This document shows positions 45,523-55,087 of a stretch of 64,000 nt of DNA, one piece after another. Position numbers and translations under genes: made by a program. Positions within the stretch are counted from its first letter, which is position 1; the number at the start of each line of letters is the position of its first letter. The notes below the pieces were generated by a model. It was not told the DNA's origin. It saw only the letters and a list, made by a program, of their open reading frames with translations, and did no database searches. Origin of the DNA: Sinorhizobium sp. A49 (lineage in GTDB: Bacteria > Pseudomonadota > Alphaproteobacteria > Rhizobiales > Rhizobiaceae). The stretch is from positions 248,001 to 312,000 of the forward strand of contig NZ_MUNW01000055.1 of NCBI RefSeq assembly GCF_002002725.1. The letters are read 5' to 3'.

Positions 45523-45717
45523 CTATGGCTTGACGCGTTGCGACAGAAGCTTGCCGGAGAAGGCCCAATTGTCGTCGCTGACGTCATTGAAGACGATGCT
45601 GACCGACTCGCGCGTACACCCACAGTGTTCGACCAGTGCCTGTGTAACGGCCTCGGCCGTTTTCTGCTTTTGCTCGACGGTACGACCTTCAGACAGGTCA
45701 ATTCTTATCCACGGCAT
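45523..45717 (-). CDS. 4-oxalocrotonate tautomerase family protein
   Basis: 64 residues starting MPWIRIDLSEGRTVEQKQK. The Pro that becomes Pro1 after Met removal is the catalytic base of this superfamily, and Arg/Lys residues follow in the expected places (VEQKQKTAEAVTQALVEH). The size is exactly that of 4-OT subunits, which act as small hexamers or trimers on enol/keto or dehalogenation substrates. It follows proC on the same strand and may tautomerise an intermediate of the neighbouring Hyu pathway. Confidence 0.82.
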   Translation of the reverse strand: MPWIRIDLSEGRTVEQKQKTAEAVTQALVEHCGCTRESVSIVFNDVSDDNWAFSGKLLSQRVKP

Positions 45718-45799
45718 GACGGGTTCCTTTCGAGAAACGGTTCAGTGACAAAGGACGCTTTCGGGGCAGGTGGGAGCAGCGTCAAGCAGGGCGACATCG

Positions 45800-46636
45800 C
45801 TAACTTTGCTCCGTTGCCAATTCCTTTGCGCGCACTGCGGCAGCGGCGACGGTTTTGTTTAGAATTCGCGGCATGGCCTCCGCTTGCTCGAAGACGGCCA
45901 GTCCTGCTGCAGTTGTGCCGCCAGGGCTTGCGACCGCATGCTTGAGTTCAAGCGGTGAGCGTGGATCCTCATCGACGAGCCCGGCCGCGCCAACGATGAT
46001 CTGGCGCGCGAACAAATCGGCAGTTTCTTTCGAAAACCCGACCCGTTCGGCAGCCTGCTGCAGATGCTGCACAAATGAAAAGACGTAGCCCGGCCCACTG
46101 CCGGTGACCGCGGTTGCTAAATCGATTTCGTCCTCCGATTTCAACCAGTGGAAACGGCCGATAGCGCCAAAGAGGGCCTCGACAAGCAATCGGTCCTCCG
46201 TTGCGATGCCATCCTTGGCATAACCAACAGTGATCGATTTCCTCACCAGAGCGGCAAGATTTGGCATGACCCGCGCCACCCGCGCTCTGTCGGTCACCCC
46301 CTGCTGCAGCTTCGCAAGCGGAACTCCGGCGGCAATGGAGATGACAAGGGAGGACTGCAGATTCTGTTGCGTATTCACCAGCGTTTCCAATGCACTGGTC
46401 GGTTTGACCGCCAGAATACACGCCTCGAACTGCGCCGAACCGAGCGCTGCACTATCGTTTACGACTTTGATTTCATTTTGACTTCCCAAAATCTGCCTTG
46501 CCCTCGCTTCATCCGGGTCGATGACCGTCAGATCAAGGTTCTCGGCTGTATGCTGAAGAGCAAGCGCAATTGCAGACCCCATGTTTCCGCAACCGATCAG
46601 CAGTACGGAGCGCCGTTTCGAGGCAGGCGATATCAT
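45800..46636 (-). CDS. proC: Pyrroline-5-carboxylate reductase
   Basis: 278 residues. The NAD(P)-binding motif is VLLIGCGNMGSAIALALQ, and the C-terminal dimer/active-site block has VTGSGPGYVFSFVQHLQQAAERVG and VASPGGTTAAGLAVFEQ. It reduces P5C to proline with NADPH, or a related cyclic imine. Its position next to an amino acid permease and a HyuAB pair suggests it may reduce another cyclic imine produced in that pathway, which is inference. The length is normal. Confidence 0.92.
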   Translation of the reverse strand: MISPASKRRSVLLIGCGNMGSAIALALQHTAENLDLTVIDPDEARARQILGSQNEIKVVNDSAALGSAQFEACILAVKPTSALETLVNTQQNLQSSLVISIAAGVPLAKLQQGVTDRARVARVMPNLAALVRKSITVGYAKDGIATEDRLLVEALFGAIGRFHWLKSEDEIDLATAVTGSGPGYVFSFVQHLQQAAERVGFSKETADLFARQIIVGAAGLVDEDPRSPLELKHAVASPGGTTAAGLAVFEQAEAMPRILNKTVAAAAVRAKELATEQS

Positions 46637-46720
46637 CTTTTGACTCCAATCAGCATGTATTATTTGGGACGCTTCGCGTATGGCGCGAAGCGTCCCATGA
46701 GATAATTGCTATCCCGATTG

Positions 46721-48190
46721 TTATTTTTCGCCCCAATGGCCGATCAGCTGGTATTCGGCAGGGCGATGACGGCGCATCCAGAGGGCACGACTGATGCCGA
46801 GCGCCAGTGCGACGAGATTGATGCTCGGAAGAATCCAGTTTATCGCTCCCTCCCGACCGGTAAACATCGGCAAGTTGCTGAGGACGAAGTAGACGAAGAC
46901 CGCAAGCGCCACCGCGGAAATGGCAGGCGCAACCTTCCCTTCCCACCAAGAGACGCCGCGGCTATCACGCCAGAAGAATGCGATGATCGAGATTGCCGTG
47001 AGCAATTCCATGGCTGGTATGCTGACCGCAACCGGTACGCTTCCGACGATAAACAGGTCGAGATAAGGATCGAGGCCCTGCCACATGCAGTACAACAGAA
47101 CGATGGCGCTGAAGAGGGTGTGGGCAAGACTCGCCACCCACGCCGACCCGCTCTCCTTCGACTTTTTCGCAAAAACAGGATTGATGGCGCGGTCACGGCC
47201 CAGCGCGTAGAGGTAGCGGGCAGTGGCATTGTGAAAGGCGAGAATGGACGCAAACCAGCTTCCGACGACAAGCAGCGTGATAACATCGGCAAAACCGACG
47301 CCGACATACTGGCTTGCGGCCATGGTGAACATTTCCGTTGGTTTCTCGTTGGCAACGGCAACAGCCGAACTGCCGTAACCCTGCACGATGGCCCAGGTGA
47401 CAAACGCCTGAAACACCGCGATCAGAACAATCGACGAGAAAGTTGCTTTGCGTACGGTTGCGACCGGATCGCGCACGTCCTCGCGAAATAGCGCCGTGGC
47501 CTCGAAGCCTGCAAAGGCGGCGAAGACGAACAGCAACACAACGCCAATTTCGCCACCGACAATGGTGTCAGGACGAAACGGCTGGAGCGATAGCCCTTCC
47601 GCACCCCCCGCAAAGACGATAGCGGCAGAAAGGACGACCAAGACCACGACCTCAACGACCATGATGACGCCGAGAACACGGATGTTCAGCTCGACGTTCA
47701 AGACGCCGAGAATCCCCATCGCCGCCAATGCCCCGAACGCCCATGGCTCCCAGGAGGTTTGCACGCCTGTCATCGATGCGAGCGCCTGGCTTGCAAAGAC
47801 AGCGAAGGGACCGATGGCTCCCGTTGCCGCGATCGCATAGGCAAGTACGGCGACGAAGGCCGTACCAAGGCCGAGCGGACGCCCCAGGCCAGCGGCGATG
47901 TAGGAGAAGAGCGCACCAGCGTTGGGCACGAAACGCGTCATCGCGGTGTAGCCCACCGCGAAGATCGCGAGCAAGGCGCCGACCACCAGAAACATGCCGG
48001 CGGTTCCGATACCGCCCCGCCCGATTGCCAGCGGCGTCGAGCCAACGGCAAAGCCGAGAGGTGCTGCGGCCGCAATGACAAAGAACACCACGTCTTTGGC
48101 CCCGAGCCGCCCTGCCCGTGCGCCCGTCGACGCATCGGTCAAACTCGGCGCGCCCGAGCCGGGTTCATCCGACGAGTACATGTTGGTCAT
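46721..48190 (-). CDS. APC family amino acid permease
   Basis: 489 residues from the ATG at 48190 (MTNMYSSDEPGS). Twelve or so hydrophobic segments begin with DVVFFVIAAAAPLGFAVGSTPLAIGRGG; the motif AGFEATALFREDVRDPVATV in helix 6-7 is typical of APC transporters. It imports an amino acid or related amine, probably the substrate of the adjacent Hyu enzymes. It lies 50 bp from hyuB on the same strand. The proC start is 84 bp from its 3' end. Confidence 0.92.
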   Translation of the reverse strand: MTNMYSSDEPGSGAPSLTDASTGARAGRLGAKDVVFFVIAAAAPLGFAVGSTPLAIGRGGIGTAGMFLVVGALLAIFAVGYTAMTRFVPNAGALFSYIAAGLGRPLGLGTAFVAVLAYAIAATGAIGPFAVFASQALASMTGVQTSWEPWAFGALAAMGILGVLNVELNIRVLGVIMVVEVVVLVVLSAAIVFAGGAEGLSLQPFRPDTIVGGEIGVVLLFVFAAFAGFEATALFREDVRDPVATVRKATFSSIVLIAVFQAFVTWAIVQGYGSSAVAVANEKPTEMFTMAASQYVGVGFADVITLLVVGSWFASILAFHNATARYLYALGRDRAINPVFAKKSKESGSAWVASLAHTLFSAIVLLYCMWQGLDPYLDLFIVGSVPVAVSIPAMELLTAISIIAFFWRDSRGVSWWEGKVAPAISAVALAVFVYFVLSNLPMFTGREGAINWILPSINLVALALGISRALWMRRHRPAEYQLIGHWGEK

Positions 48191-48239
48191 GACATTCCCC
48201 TTTTTTGTTGCTGTTTGGAGCTGGTCTTGTGCGCCTTCG

Positions 48240-49820
48240 TCAGGCCGCCTTGCCGAAGCCGCCGCCGCCACCGGTCATGATCGACAGCCGATCACCCGCC
48301 GCGAGCAAGATTCCGTTGGCTTTGAGAAGATCGTCCCTGTTGACGCTGCCGGCTATTTCGACGCGCGGCGGAAGACCGGGCTCGCCGCCCATCAATCCCC
48401 AGGCTGGCGTTATCGACCGGTCCAGCCAAAGATAGAGCTGGGTCGGCGCGTCGAAGCGATACCGCCGGACGATACCGCAGCCACCGCGATGCTGGCCGGC
48501 CCCACCTGAGCCCGCGCGAATGGCGTATTCGGTGACGGTCACCGGATAGCGCGCTTCCAGCGCCTCGACGGGCGTGTTCCGGAAACTGCCGTTGAGCACA
48601 TTGATGACGCCATCGGCGCCGTCGGCCTTGGCCGACGCCCCCCAACCACCGGCATGCGCCTCCACGCACATGTAGGAATGGTTGGGATCGTTCGGGTCCT
48701 GACCTGCGAAGTAGGTGATCATCGAGTCCCCGAACTGCGCAGCGGTAACGCGATCGGGCAGCACGGAGGAAAACGCGCTGATGAAGAGGTCGATCAAAAG
48801 ACCGAACGACGAGTAATACCAGGCACAAGCCGCCGGCTCGAGAGCGTCATGCAGCGAACCGGGCCGAGTAATGACCTCGATATTGCGGAAACATCCACCG
48901 TCAAACGAACGTTCGGGGGCCAGAAGCATCTTGTAGGCGACCCGCAGTGCGGCGACAGTCTGGGCGCGACCGCAGTTGATCGGCCCTCTCGTGGCGTCGG
49001 GGCTTTCGCTCAGATCGACGACCAGCCGCTCGCCCTCGACATGAACCTTGATTGCGATTGGAACCGGCTGACCGAGCACGACGCCATCATTGTCCAGATA
49101 TCCCTTACCTTCATACACGCCATCGGGAATTGCCGAGACCGATTGGCGATCTGCCATTTCGCTTTGACGGAAGATTTCATCGCGGCAAGCCTCGACGGTG
49201 GCGAGGCCGAAGCGATTGATAATCTCCAGCATGCGCCGTTGACCCGTCCGGCAAGCCGCGATCATTGCGTTGATGTCGCCAACGATCAGGTCCTTGCTAC
49301 GGCTGTTCCTGCGAATGATGTCGATGATGTCCTCGACTGGGCCGTATTTGTTCCCGATCTTGACCGGGCCGAAACGTATCCCTTCCTGATAGACCTCAGT
49401 GGTCTCGGTTCCGCCACCAGGATCGCGCCCGCCGACATCGGTGACGTCAGCGCGTGCAGCAACATAACCAACCAACTCCCCTTCTAGAAAAAGCGGCGCA
49501 AACATCGTCACGTCTGTGAGATGCGTCCCCTGGATATAGGGGTCGTTGAAGAAGACGATATCGCCCTCCTGCAGCCAATCTTTCCCGCCGCGCAACCGCA
49601 CTGCTTCCTTGACTGCCTGATCGAGACTGCCGAGGAAGAGCGGCAAGCCGCTCGACTGACCAAGAACGTCCGCATTGCGGTCGAGCAGCGCGACGGCAGC
49701 GTCGCCATTTTCATAGATCAACGGCTGAAAGGCAGATCGCACCAAGGTCGCCAGCATGTCGTCGGCAGCGGACAGAAAAAGGTTTCGAACGATCTCGGTG
49801 GTAACGACGTCGACGGTCAT
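48240..49820 (-). CDS. hyuB: Hydantoinase B / 5-oxoprolinase-type subunit
   Basis: 526 residues from the ATG at 49820. It carries the HyuB blocks VTTEIVRNLFLSAADDMLATLVRSAF, DIVFFNDPYIQGTHLTDVT, GRDPGGGTETTEVYQEG and the GGAGQHRGGCG C-terminal loop. With HyuA it forms an ATP-dependent cyclic-amide-opening enzyme for hydantoins, 5-oxoproline or N-methylhydantoin. It overlaps hyuA by 4 bp (ATGA). The substrate is unknown, because this family covers several compounds. Confidence 0.93.
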   Translation of the reverse strand: MTVDVVTTEIVRNLFLSAADDMLATLVRSAFQPLIYENGDAAVALLDRNADVLGQSSGLPLFLGSLDQAVKEAVRLRGGKDWLQEGDIVFFNDPYIQGTHLTDVTMFAPLFLEGELVGYVAARADVTDVGGRDPGGGTETTEVYQEGIRFGPVKIGNKYGPVEDIIDIIRRNSRSKDLIVGDINAMIAACRTGQRRMLEIINRFGLATVEACRDEIFRQSEMADRQSVSAIPDGVYEGKGYLDNDGVVLGQPVPIAIKVHVEGERLVVDLSESPDATRGPINCGRAQTVAALRVAYKMLLAPERSFDGGCFRNIEVITRPGSLHDALEPAACAWYYSSFGLLIDLFISAFSSVLPDRVTAAQFGDSMITYFAGQDPNDPNHSYMCVEAHAGGWGASAKADGADGVINVLNGSFRNTPVEALEARYPVTVTEYAIRAGSGGAGQHRGGCGIVRRYRFDAPTQLYLWLDRSITPAWGLMGGEPGLPPRVEIAGSVNRDDLLKANGILLAAGDRLSIMTGGGGGFGKAA

Positions 49821-51829
49821 GGGTTGATTTTCCTGAGGATTAGAGTTCCGAACTGTTGTTGGCGCGCGGCCCACCCAGGCGGCACCAGCGTGGTCGAACC
49901 ATCTTCCAAAATGATCGCTGGGCCGGTGATGACGTCCTGACGATCGAGGCTTTCACGGTGGACAATGCGTGCTTCGTGGCGCTTGCCATCGATGGTCACG
50001 GTCCGCTTCGTCTCAACTCGTTCTTCAGCCGACGTGTGCCGGTCGAGAAAATCAGCGCCGATCTTGCCGGTCGCTGCAAGCCGCATCTGGACGAGTTCGA
50101 CCGGCGCGCCTGGCATCGAGTGCCCGAAACGCCGACGGTAGGTCTCGTGAAACGCCTGCAACAGGCTTTCGGGATCAACCATCTGCACGGAAACTGGATG
50201 GGCCTGGCCGGCGTAGCGCATCTCCACTGTTGCGGAGTAGCAGGAGGCAGCCTTCTCTACGCCCTCCTCCCTTAGAAGCTTGGCGCCCTGTTCACGAAGC
50301 AGGGCATGTGTCTGCTCCAGCAGTGACCCGGCATCCGGGTTGTGGGCGAGACCACTCAGCGGTGCAGAGACGTCATGGCGAATGTCGGCATGCAGCATGC
50401 CCCAGGCCGACAGCACGCCGGTACCGAAGGGAACGATGACCTCCGAAATGCCGAGTTCGTCAGCCAGAGCGGCACCGTGCAGCGGACCTGCCCCACCAAA
50501 GGCGAGGAGCGAAAAATCGCGAGGGTCGATACCGCGACGCATGGTCAGCGTCCGGATGGCATTGGCCATCATCGCGTTCGCCACAGCGAGCACGCCCGCA
50601 GCGGCAGCGTCAACGTCGATGCTCAATTCACGGGCCAGCGACCCCATCGCCTCCTTGGCTGCGCCAACATCGAGGTTCATCCGGCCGCCAAGGAACCAGT
50701 CTGGATCGATCCGCCCCAAGAGAAGCTGCGCGTCCGTAACGGTCGGTTGCGTTCCGCCGAGCCCGTAGCAGGCTGGACCGGGATTGGCGCCGGCGCTCAA
50801 CGGCCCGACACGCAATCCGCCAGCCTCCGCACGCGCGATCGATCCACCTCCCGCACCGATTGTGTGCAATTCCACCACCGGCATCTTCATCACGTTGTCG
50901 GCGATGTCGCCTTCCGCGGACAAGGTCATTCGCCCGCCGATCACCAGACTGACGTCCGAGGACGTACCGCCCATGTCGATCGCGATGATATTCGGCCGGT
51001 TCAACGAACTTGATATGGTCTCGGCGGCGACCACGCCTCCCGCGGGGCCTGACAGAATGGTTTGAATGGGCTGGCGCGCAACAAGTTCGGCCGAGCAAAT
51101 ACCGCCGCTTGAGCGCATCACATGCAAGGGCGCAGTGCATTCCCGTGCACCAAGCTCCCGCACGAGTGCAGCGAGATAGGTTTCGACCGTGCGGGCGACA
51201 TAGCCCGTTGCTACCGTCGTCGATGTCCGCTCGAATTCCCCCTGTTCCGGCGCTATTACATGCGAGAGCATCACGGAGATCTGCGGGAAGCGCTTCTGAA
51301 GTAGCGCCTTGAATTCGAGTTCGTGCGCAGGGTTCTTGTGGGCGTGCAGGAAACACACTGCGACGCTGCGCACGCCTTCGGCGCTCAGCCAACTGGCGAT
51401 CATTTCGACGTCCGCCTCGTCAAGCCGTGTTTCAACCGAGCCATCATGACGGATACGTTCGCGAACCGTGTGAATGTCCTGCGGGTGAACCAACGGGTCC
51501 GGTTTCTTGGGCTTGAGGCTCCAGATATCCTTGTTTCCGGCTCGCCCGAGCGACAGCACATCGTGGAAGCCTTCGGTGGTCACTAGCGCGATACGCTCGC
51601 CGGTGCGGGACAGAATGGCGTTCAATCCGGCCGTCGTGCCGTGGACGAGAAAATCGATGTCCCTTGCAACACCAAGTTCATCGAGTCCCCGCAGCATTCC
51701 CTTTGCAGGCTCACGGGGGGTGCTGAGCACCTTATATGTTCTGGTCGTTTTCGCGTGGGTATCCATGATGACGATGTCGGTGAACGTTCCTCCGATATCG
51801 ACCCCGACACGCAAATGGGGCAAACTCAT
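49817..51829 (-). CDS. hyuA: Hydantoinase A / 5-oxoprolinase-type subunit
   Basis: 670 residues. The N-terminal ATP-binding motif is RVGVDIGGTFTDIVIMDTHAKTTRTYK, followed by VHGTTAGLNAILSRTG and the IIAIDMGGTSSDVSLV and GAGGGSIARAEAGGLRVGP blocks. HyuA is the ATPase subunit that phosphorylates the cyclic amide so that it opens. The gene precedes hyuB and follows the ABM-like gene by about 58 bp. Confidence 0.94.
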   Translation of the reverse strand: MSLPHLRVGVDIGGTFTDIVIMDTHAKTTRTYKVLSTPREPAKGMLRGLDELGVARDIDFLVHGTTAGLNAILSRTGERIALVTTEGFHDVLSLGRAGNKDIWSLKPKKPDPLVHPQDIHTVRERIRHDGSVETRLDEADVEMIASWLSAEGVRSVAVCFLHAHKNPAHELEFKALLQKRFPQISVMLSHVIAPEQGEFERTSTTVATGYVARTVETYLAALVRELGARECTAPLHVMRSSGGICSAELVARQPIQTILSGPAGGVVAAETISSSLNRPNIIAIDMGGTSSDVSLVIGGRMTLSAEGDIADNVMKMPVVELHTIGAGGGSIARAEAGGLRVGPLSAGANPGPACYGLGGTQPTVTDAQLLLGRIDPDWFLGGRMNLDVGAAKEAMGSLARELSIDVDAAAAGVLAVANAMMANAIRTLTMRRGIDPRDFSLLAFGGAGPLHGAALADELGISEVIVPFGTGVLSAWGMLHADIRHDVSAPLSGLAHNPDAGSLLEQTHALLREQGAKLLREEGVEKAASCYSATVEMRYAGQAHPVSVQMVDPESLLQAFHETYRRRFGHSMPGAPVELVQMRLAATGKIGADFLDRHTSAEERVETKRTVTIDGKRHEARIVHRESLDRQDVITGPAIILEDGSTTLVPPGWAARQQQFGTLILRKINP

Positions 51830-51887
51830 TTCTTCCTCCAGTTCTATAGATATTCAAAGCGCGGCGCCTGCTGGCGGCGACCGCCGG

Positions 51888-52226
51888 TCAGCGAGATACG
51901 GACGTGTTCTGGTGATTGGCGCAGCGTGCGACCAGGTAGAGTCTTGCCGGCCCCACCGCTTCACCATGTTCGGCCAGCAGGGGCCGCATCTGCACGCCGT
52001 CCTCGTGGCGTCCGGGAGAGTCGAGCCATATCTGGTAGCTCTCGACAGACGCCCAAAGCGCCGTGACAAGCACCTCCTCGCCGCCAGGCAAGAGGTTCTG
52101 AATCTCGACGCCGAGACATCCCGGAGATGCCAGAGCCCGTTCTGGAATCTTTCGAGCCTCGAAAAACCGGACCAAGTCTTGGCTAGACCCCGGCCTTGGC
52201 TTCAAACTCAGCACACTTCTGATCAT
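51888..52226 (-). CDS. Small ABM (antibiotic biosynthesis monooxygenase)-like protein
   Basis: 112 residues from the ATG at 52226 (MIRSVLSLKPRPGSSQDLVRF). The compact alpha-beta pattern with the short FFEARKIPERALASPGCLGVEI and EEVLVTALWASVESYQIWLDSPG strands is that of the dimeric ABM/EthD ferredoxin-like fold. It may be a small monooxygenase or a binding protein. It heads the hyuAB transcript. The assignment is by pattern only. Confidence 0.55.
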   Translation of the reverse strand: MIRSVLSLKPRPGSSQDLVRFFEARKIPERALASPGCLGVEIQNLLPGGEEVLVTALWASVESYQIWLDSPGRHEDGVQMRPLLAEHGEAVGPARLYLVARCANHQNTSVSR

Positions 52227-52414
52227 GGGCCTCTCACGGTCAGTTTGGGTTGGCGCTAGCGCAAACCGGTTGGACACAGTCGCCTGCCTTCTTGAGCCAA
52301 CGAGGGATCGTCTTCCGTCGGTGAATACCGGCGGATAGGGCGACTGCTTTGGATCTGAATTATCTAAGTTCGCGCGCGCTCCTACTCAGTGAGCGCACAG
52401 GTATCCACCGGAGA

Positions 52415-53002
52415 TCAGCCGGTGCCTTCCGCACCGTCTCCGAAATACTCCATCGTGCAAGTGTGGAGCATCACCGCGATGCGGTCCGTATGGTTCCAGG
52501 TCGTGTGCGTTCGCGTCGACGCGAAGTGCAGGGAGTCACCCTGCTCCAACACATATACGGCTCCCTCCACTTCGACCGTCAGCGCGCCCTCGACCATGAA
52601 GATAAACTCCTCACCTTCGTGGCGCATCGGTTCTGTGCGGCGCCCTGGCGGTTCGGTAATGAGCGCACTGCTCAACACACTTCCGGGAAACTTGGTGGAG
52701 AGACGCTCGTAAGTCGCCGAGTTTGGACCGATCGCATAGGGGATCCGCCTGTTGTGGCGGGTGTCGGCGGAGTTCCCCGTAGGCTGCTCCAGAAACAGAT
52801 TGATGGGGCTATCGAGCGCGCGCGACAACGCGACCAGCGATGTGAGTGACGGCATCGTCATGCCGCGCTCGATCTGGGAAATGAAACTGAAGGAAAGTCC
52901 CGACCTCTCGGCAACCTCCTTCAAAGTAAGCTTCAGCTCCTTGCGCCGACGGCGCAACCGCTCAGTAAGCGGCGTAGCGCCGGAGCCAATCGTCTGGTCC
53001 AC
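52415..53002 (-). CDS. XRE-family regulator with C-terminal cupin domain
   Basis: 195 residues from the GTG at 53002, supported by GGGAGGG seven bases upstream. An HTH domain (LRRRRKELKLTLKEVAERSGLSFSFISQIERGMTMPSLTSLVALSRAL) is followed by a cupin barrel (EPMRHEGEEFIFMVEGALTVEVEG and HFASTRTHTTWNH). Such HTH-cupin regulators commonly sense a small ligand and control amine or amino acid catabolism. It is on the same strand as the hyu genes, 188 bp upstream of the ABM-like gene, and may regulate them. No gene is seen in 53003-53231. Confidence 0.92.
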   Translation of the reverse strand: MDQTIGSGATPLTERLRRRRKELKLTLKEVAERSGLSFSFISQIERGMTMPSLTSLVALSRALDSPINLFLEQPTGNSADTRHNRRIPYAIGPNSATYERLSTKFPGSVLSSALITEPPGRRTEPMRHEGEEFIFMVEGALTVEVEGAVYVLEQGDSLHFASTRTHTTWNHTDRIAVMLHTCTMEYFGDGAEGTG

Positions 53003-53231
53003 AGTGAATCCCTCCCAGAATTGTGCTGTGACTACAATTTCACGCAAATCGAGACCGAGGTCAAGAGAAATTGTGATGCCACTGCAATTTTCGACGTCAT
53101 TGCGTGCCAGGGAACGATGGCCTTGCCTGGAATCTATCGCCTTGGAGGGATACGAACCGCGGGCTCTACACACGCATACCAGGTCAGCCTTGGTCGGGGA
53201 TTGATTGTGCGAAGTTGTCTTGTCCGCGCCG

Positions 53232-54020
53232 TCAATCTGGACGCAGGACCTCCAACGCTGCCCGATGAAGCTCCTCATTCGCCGCCATAAGGACGGCGTC
53301 ATATCGAGACGCGTCGACAAGCGGCCGCCCGTCCCAGTCGGTCACGATCCCACCTGCTGCTTCAATGATGGGGAGTTGAGGGAGGATATCGTAGTCGAAG
53401 ACCTCGCTTTCGACGAGGAGATCAATGCCACCAAGGGCAAGGAGGCCAGCGGCGTAGCAATCGTGCGAGAAGCGGGTGAAACGGACCTTTGCGGCGAGTG
53501 CTGCGAAGCGGCTGTGGCGCGCGCGGTCGAACTGTTCGAGTGCAGAGGTGTAGAGGATGGCTTCATCGAGCCGGGTTCTCTCGCTCGTGCGGATCGGTTC
53601 TTGGTTGAGCGTCGCTATGATGCCTGTGCCGAGCCAGCGCTCGCCCGTGATCGGCTGGTTGATAAGCCCGAGAACAGGTTTGCCCCGATGAAGCAGCGCG
53701 ATCTGCGTGCCGAAGGCTAGCGAGCCGGAGAGGAAGGACTTCGTGCCGTCGATAGGGTCGAGGACCCAGACCCACTCCGCATCGGTCCGGCAGGCGCCGA
53801 ATTCTTCGCCCCGGATACCGTGTTGCGGAAACGCCGCCTCGATCATCCGGCGCATGACCGTTTCGGCATCGCGGTCGGCGATGGTGACCGGGCTGGCATC
53901 GGCCTTGGCGTCGATGGCGATCCGCTTGCGGAACCAGGGACGGATCGTTTCAGCGGCGGCATCAGCCATGGCATGGGCCAAGACGAGGAAGGCCGTAGGG
54001 CAGGCATCTGCTTGGGTCAT
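53232..54020 (-). CDS. Inositol-monophosphatase-family phosphatase (HisN/IMPase type)
   Basis: 262 residues with the metal-site blocks IRGEEFG, LDPIDGTKSFLSG and DYDILPQLPIIEAAGG (the usual WDxxP is D-Y-D-I-L-P here). These enzymes use Mg2+ to remove phosphate from inositol phosphate, histidinol phosphate or related small alcohols. It overlaps the TIM-barrel gene by 4 bp and is the last gene of the importer operon, so it may dephosphorylate an imported phosphate ester. That link is inference. Confidence 0.88.
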   Translation of the reverse strand: MTQADACPTAFLVLAHAMADAAAETIRPWFRKRIAIDAKADASPVTIADRDAETVMRRMIEAAFPQHGIRGEEFGACRTDAEWVWVLDPIDGTKSFLSGSLAFGTQIALLHRGKPVLGLINQPITGERWLGTGIIATLNQEPIRTSERTRLDEAILYTSALEQFDRARHSRFAALAAKVRFTRFSHDCYAAGLLALGGIDLLVESEVFDYDILPQLPIIEAAGGIVTDWDGRPLVDASRYDAVLMAANEELHRAALEVLRPD

Positions 54021-55084
54021 CCTTCTGCCCTTTCGGCTTCGGTGGCGATATCCTCGAGCATCGCCCGGATGGTTGCGACTTGCTGATGGGCGGCATTGCC
54101 TTCCTGCCGCAGACGCGCCGCGAGCTCACCGCCTCCCAAGCTGGTAAAACTGGCAGAGCGGGAAGGGATGAACGGATCGGCCTCCTCCCCCGGGAAGCGA
54201 AGGGCGGGCGCGAAATAGCCTTCCTCCTCCTCCAACCCGAAGGACAGAACCTGCGGCCGGTCATCGCCCAACAACAGCAGTTCTACGAACATCGCCTCAA
54301 GCGGCAGATGCCCCTCATCGGAAAGGCAGGCGAGATGTGCCCAGCCGCCGCGATCCGGTTGTACGAGGCAATCCTTGATATGCACCTCGGTGATATGCCT
54401 TGCCTGGAGCGCAAGGGCCGGCATGGGCAGTTCGTAGGCGTTGATCATGTTGCCGAAGTCGAACAGCAGGCTCAGGCGCGGATTGTCGACAGCCTCGATG
54501 ATGTGGACGAGTTCCTCCGATTTCAGGTCTTCATGCTGTTCCAGCGTATAACGCAACCGGCCCTGCGGATCGAAATCGGCCAGGCGCCGTAAGTCGGCGA
54601 TCGTCCAGGCGATGATCTGCGACACTCGCCCCTCGTAACGCGGATAGCAGCGCAGGGAGGTCGCGCCTGAGGCAAGCGCAACACGTGCGGCATCGGCAAG
54701 GCCGGCTGCCTCCGTGGTGCTGGTCTCGACATGGAGTTCTAGCCCTCGCGCCTCCACCTGCCTGGCGAAAGCGGCGAGTGCATCGTCACCCATTCGACTG
54801 AGGCTGGCCTGTTCCCCATCGTCGACATGCAGCTTGAGGCCGGACAGACGCCGCGTGGCGGCGAATTCGACAAGATCGCGGGGTGCCATGGCACCGAAAC
54901 GCATGTTGAGATGAAAGGCATAGGCATGGGCAAAGAGCGGCGCGGCGCGCGCCCGTGCGACAAGCTGGATGCGCTTCGCCAAAGGCAGCGCGGCCACTCT
55001 TGCGCGCCAGTCGGGTGGCGGTTCATGACCCCATGGCATTTCCGTCACGATGCCGGCTCCTCCTTGAGTATTACGATGCGCCAT
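54017..55084 (-). CDS. Sugar phosphate isomerase/epimerase-like TIM-barrel protein
   Basis: 355 residues. A xylose-isomerase-like TIM barrel with the acidic metal-site pattern ELHVETSTTEA, the YTLEQHEDLKSEELVHIIEAV segment, LLFDFGNMINAYELP and HITEVHIKDC. The family includes sugar epimerases, inosose isomerases and hydroxypyruvate isomerases. The start is followed by a 3-bp gap to the ATPase gene. The C-terminal 90 residues are more variable. The substrate is unknown. Confidence 0.78.
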   Translation of the reverse strand: MAHRNTQGGAGIVTEMPWGHEPPPDWRARVAALPLAKRIQLVARARAAPLFAHAYAFHLNMRFGAMAPRDLVEFAATRRLSGLKLHVDDGEQASLSRMGDDALAAFARQVEARGLELHVETSTTEAAGLADAARVALASGATSLRCYPRYEGRVSQIIAWTIADLRRLADFDPQGRLRYTLEQHEDLKSEELVHIIEAVDNPRLSLLFDFGNMINAYELPMPALALQARHITEVHIKDCLVQPDRGGWAHLACLSDEGHLPLEAMFVELLLLGDDRPQVLSFGLEEEEGYFAPALRFPGEEADPFIPSRSASFTSLGGGELAARLRQEGNAAHQQVATIRAMLEDIATEAERAEG

Positions 55085-55087
55085 CTT

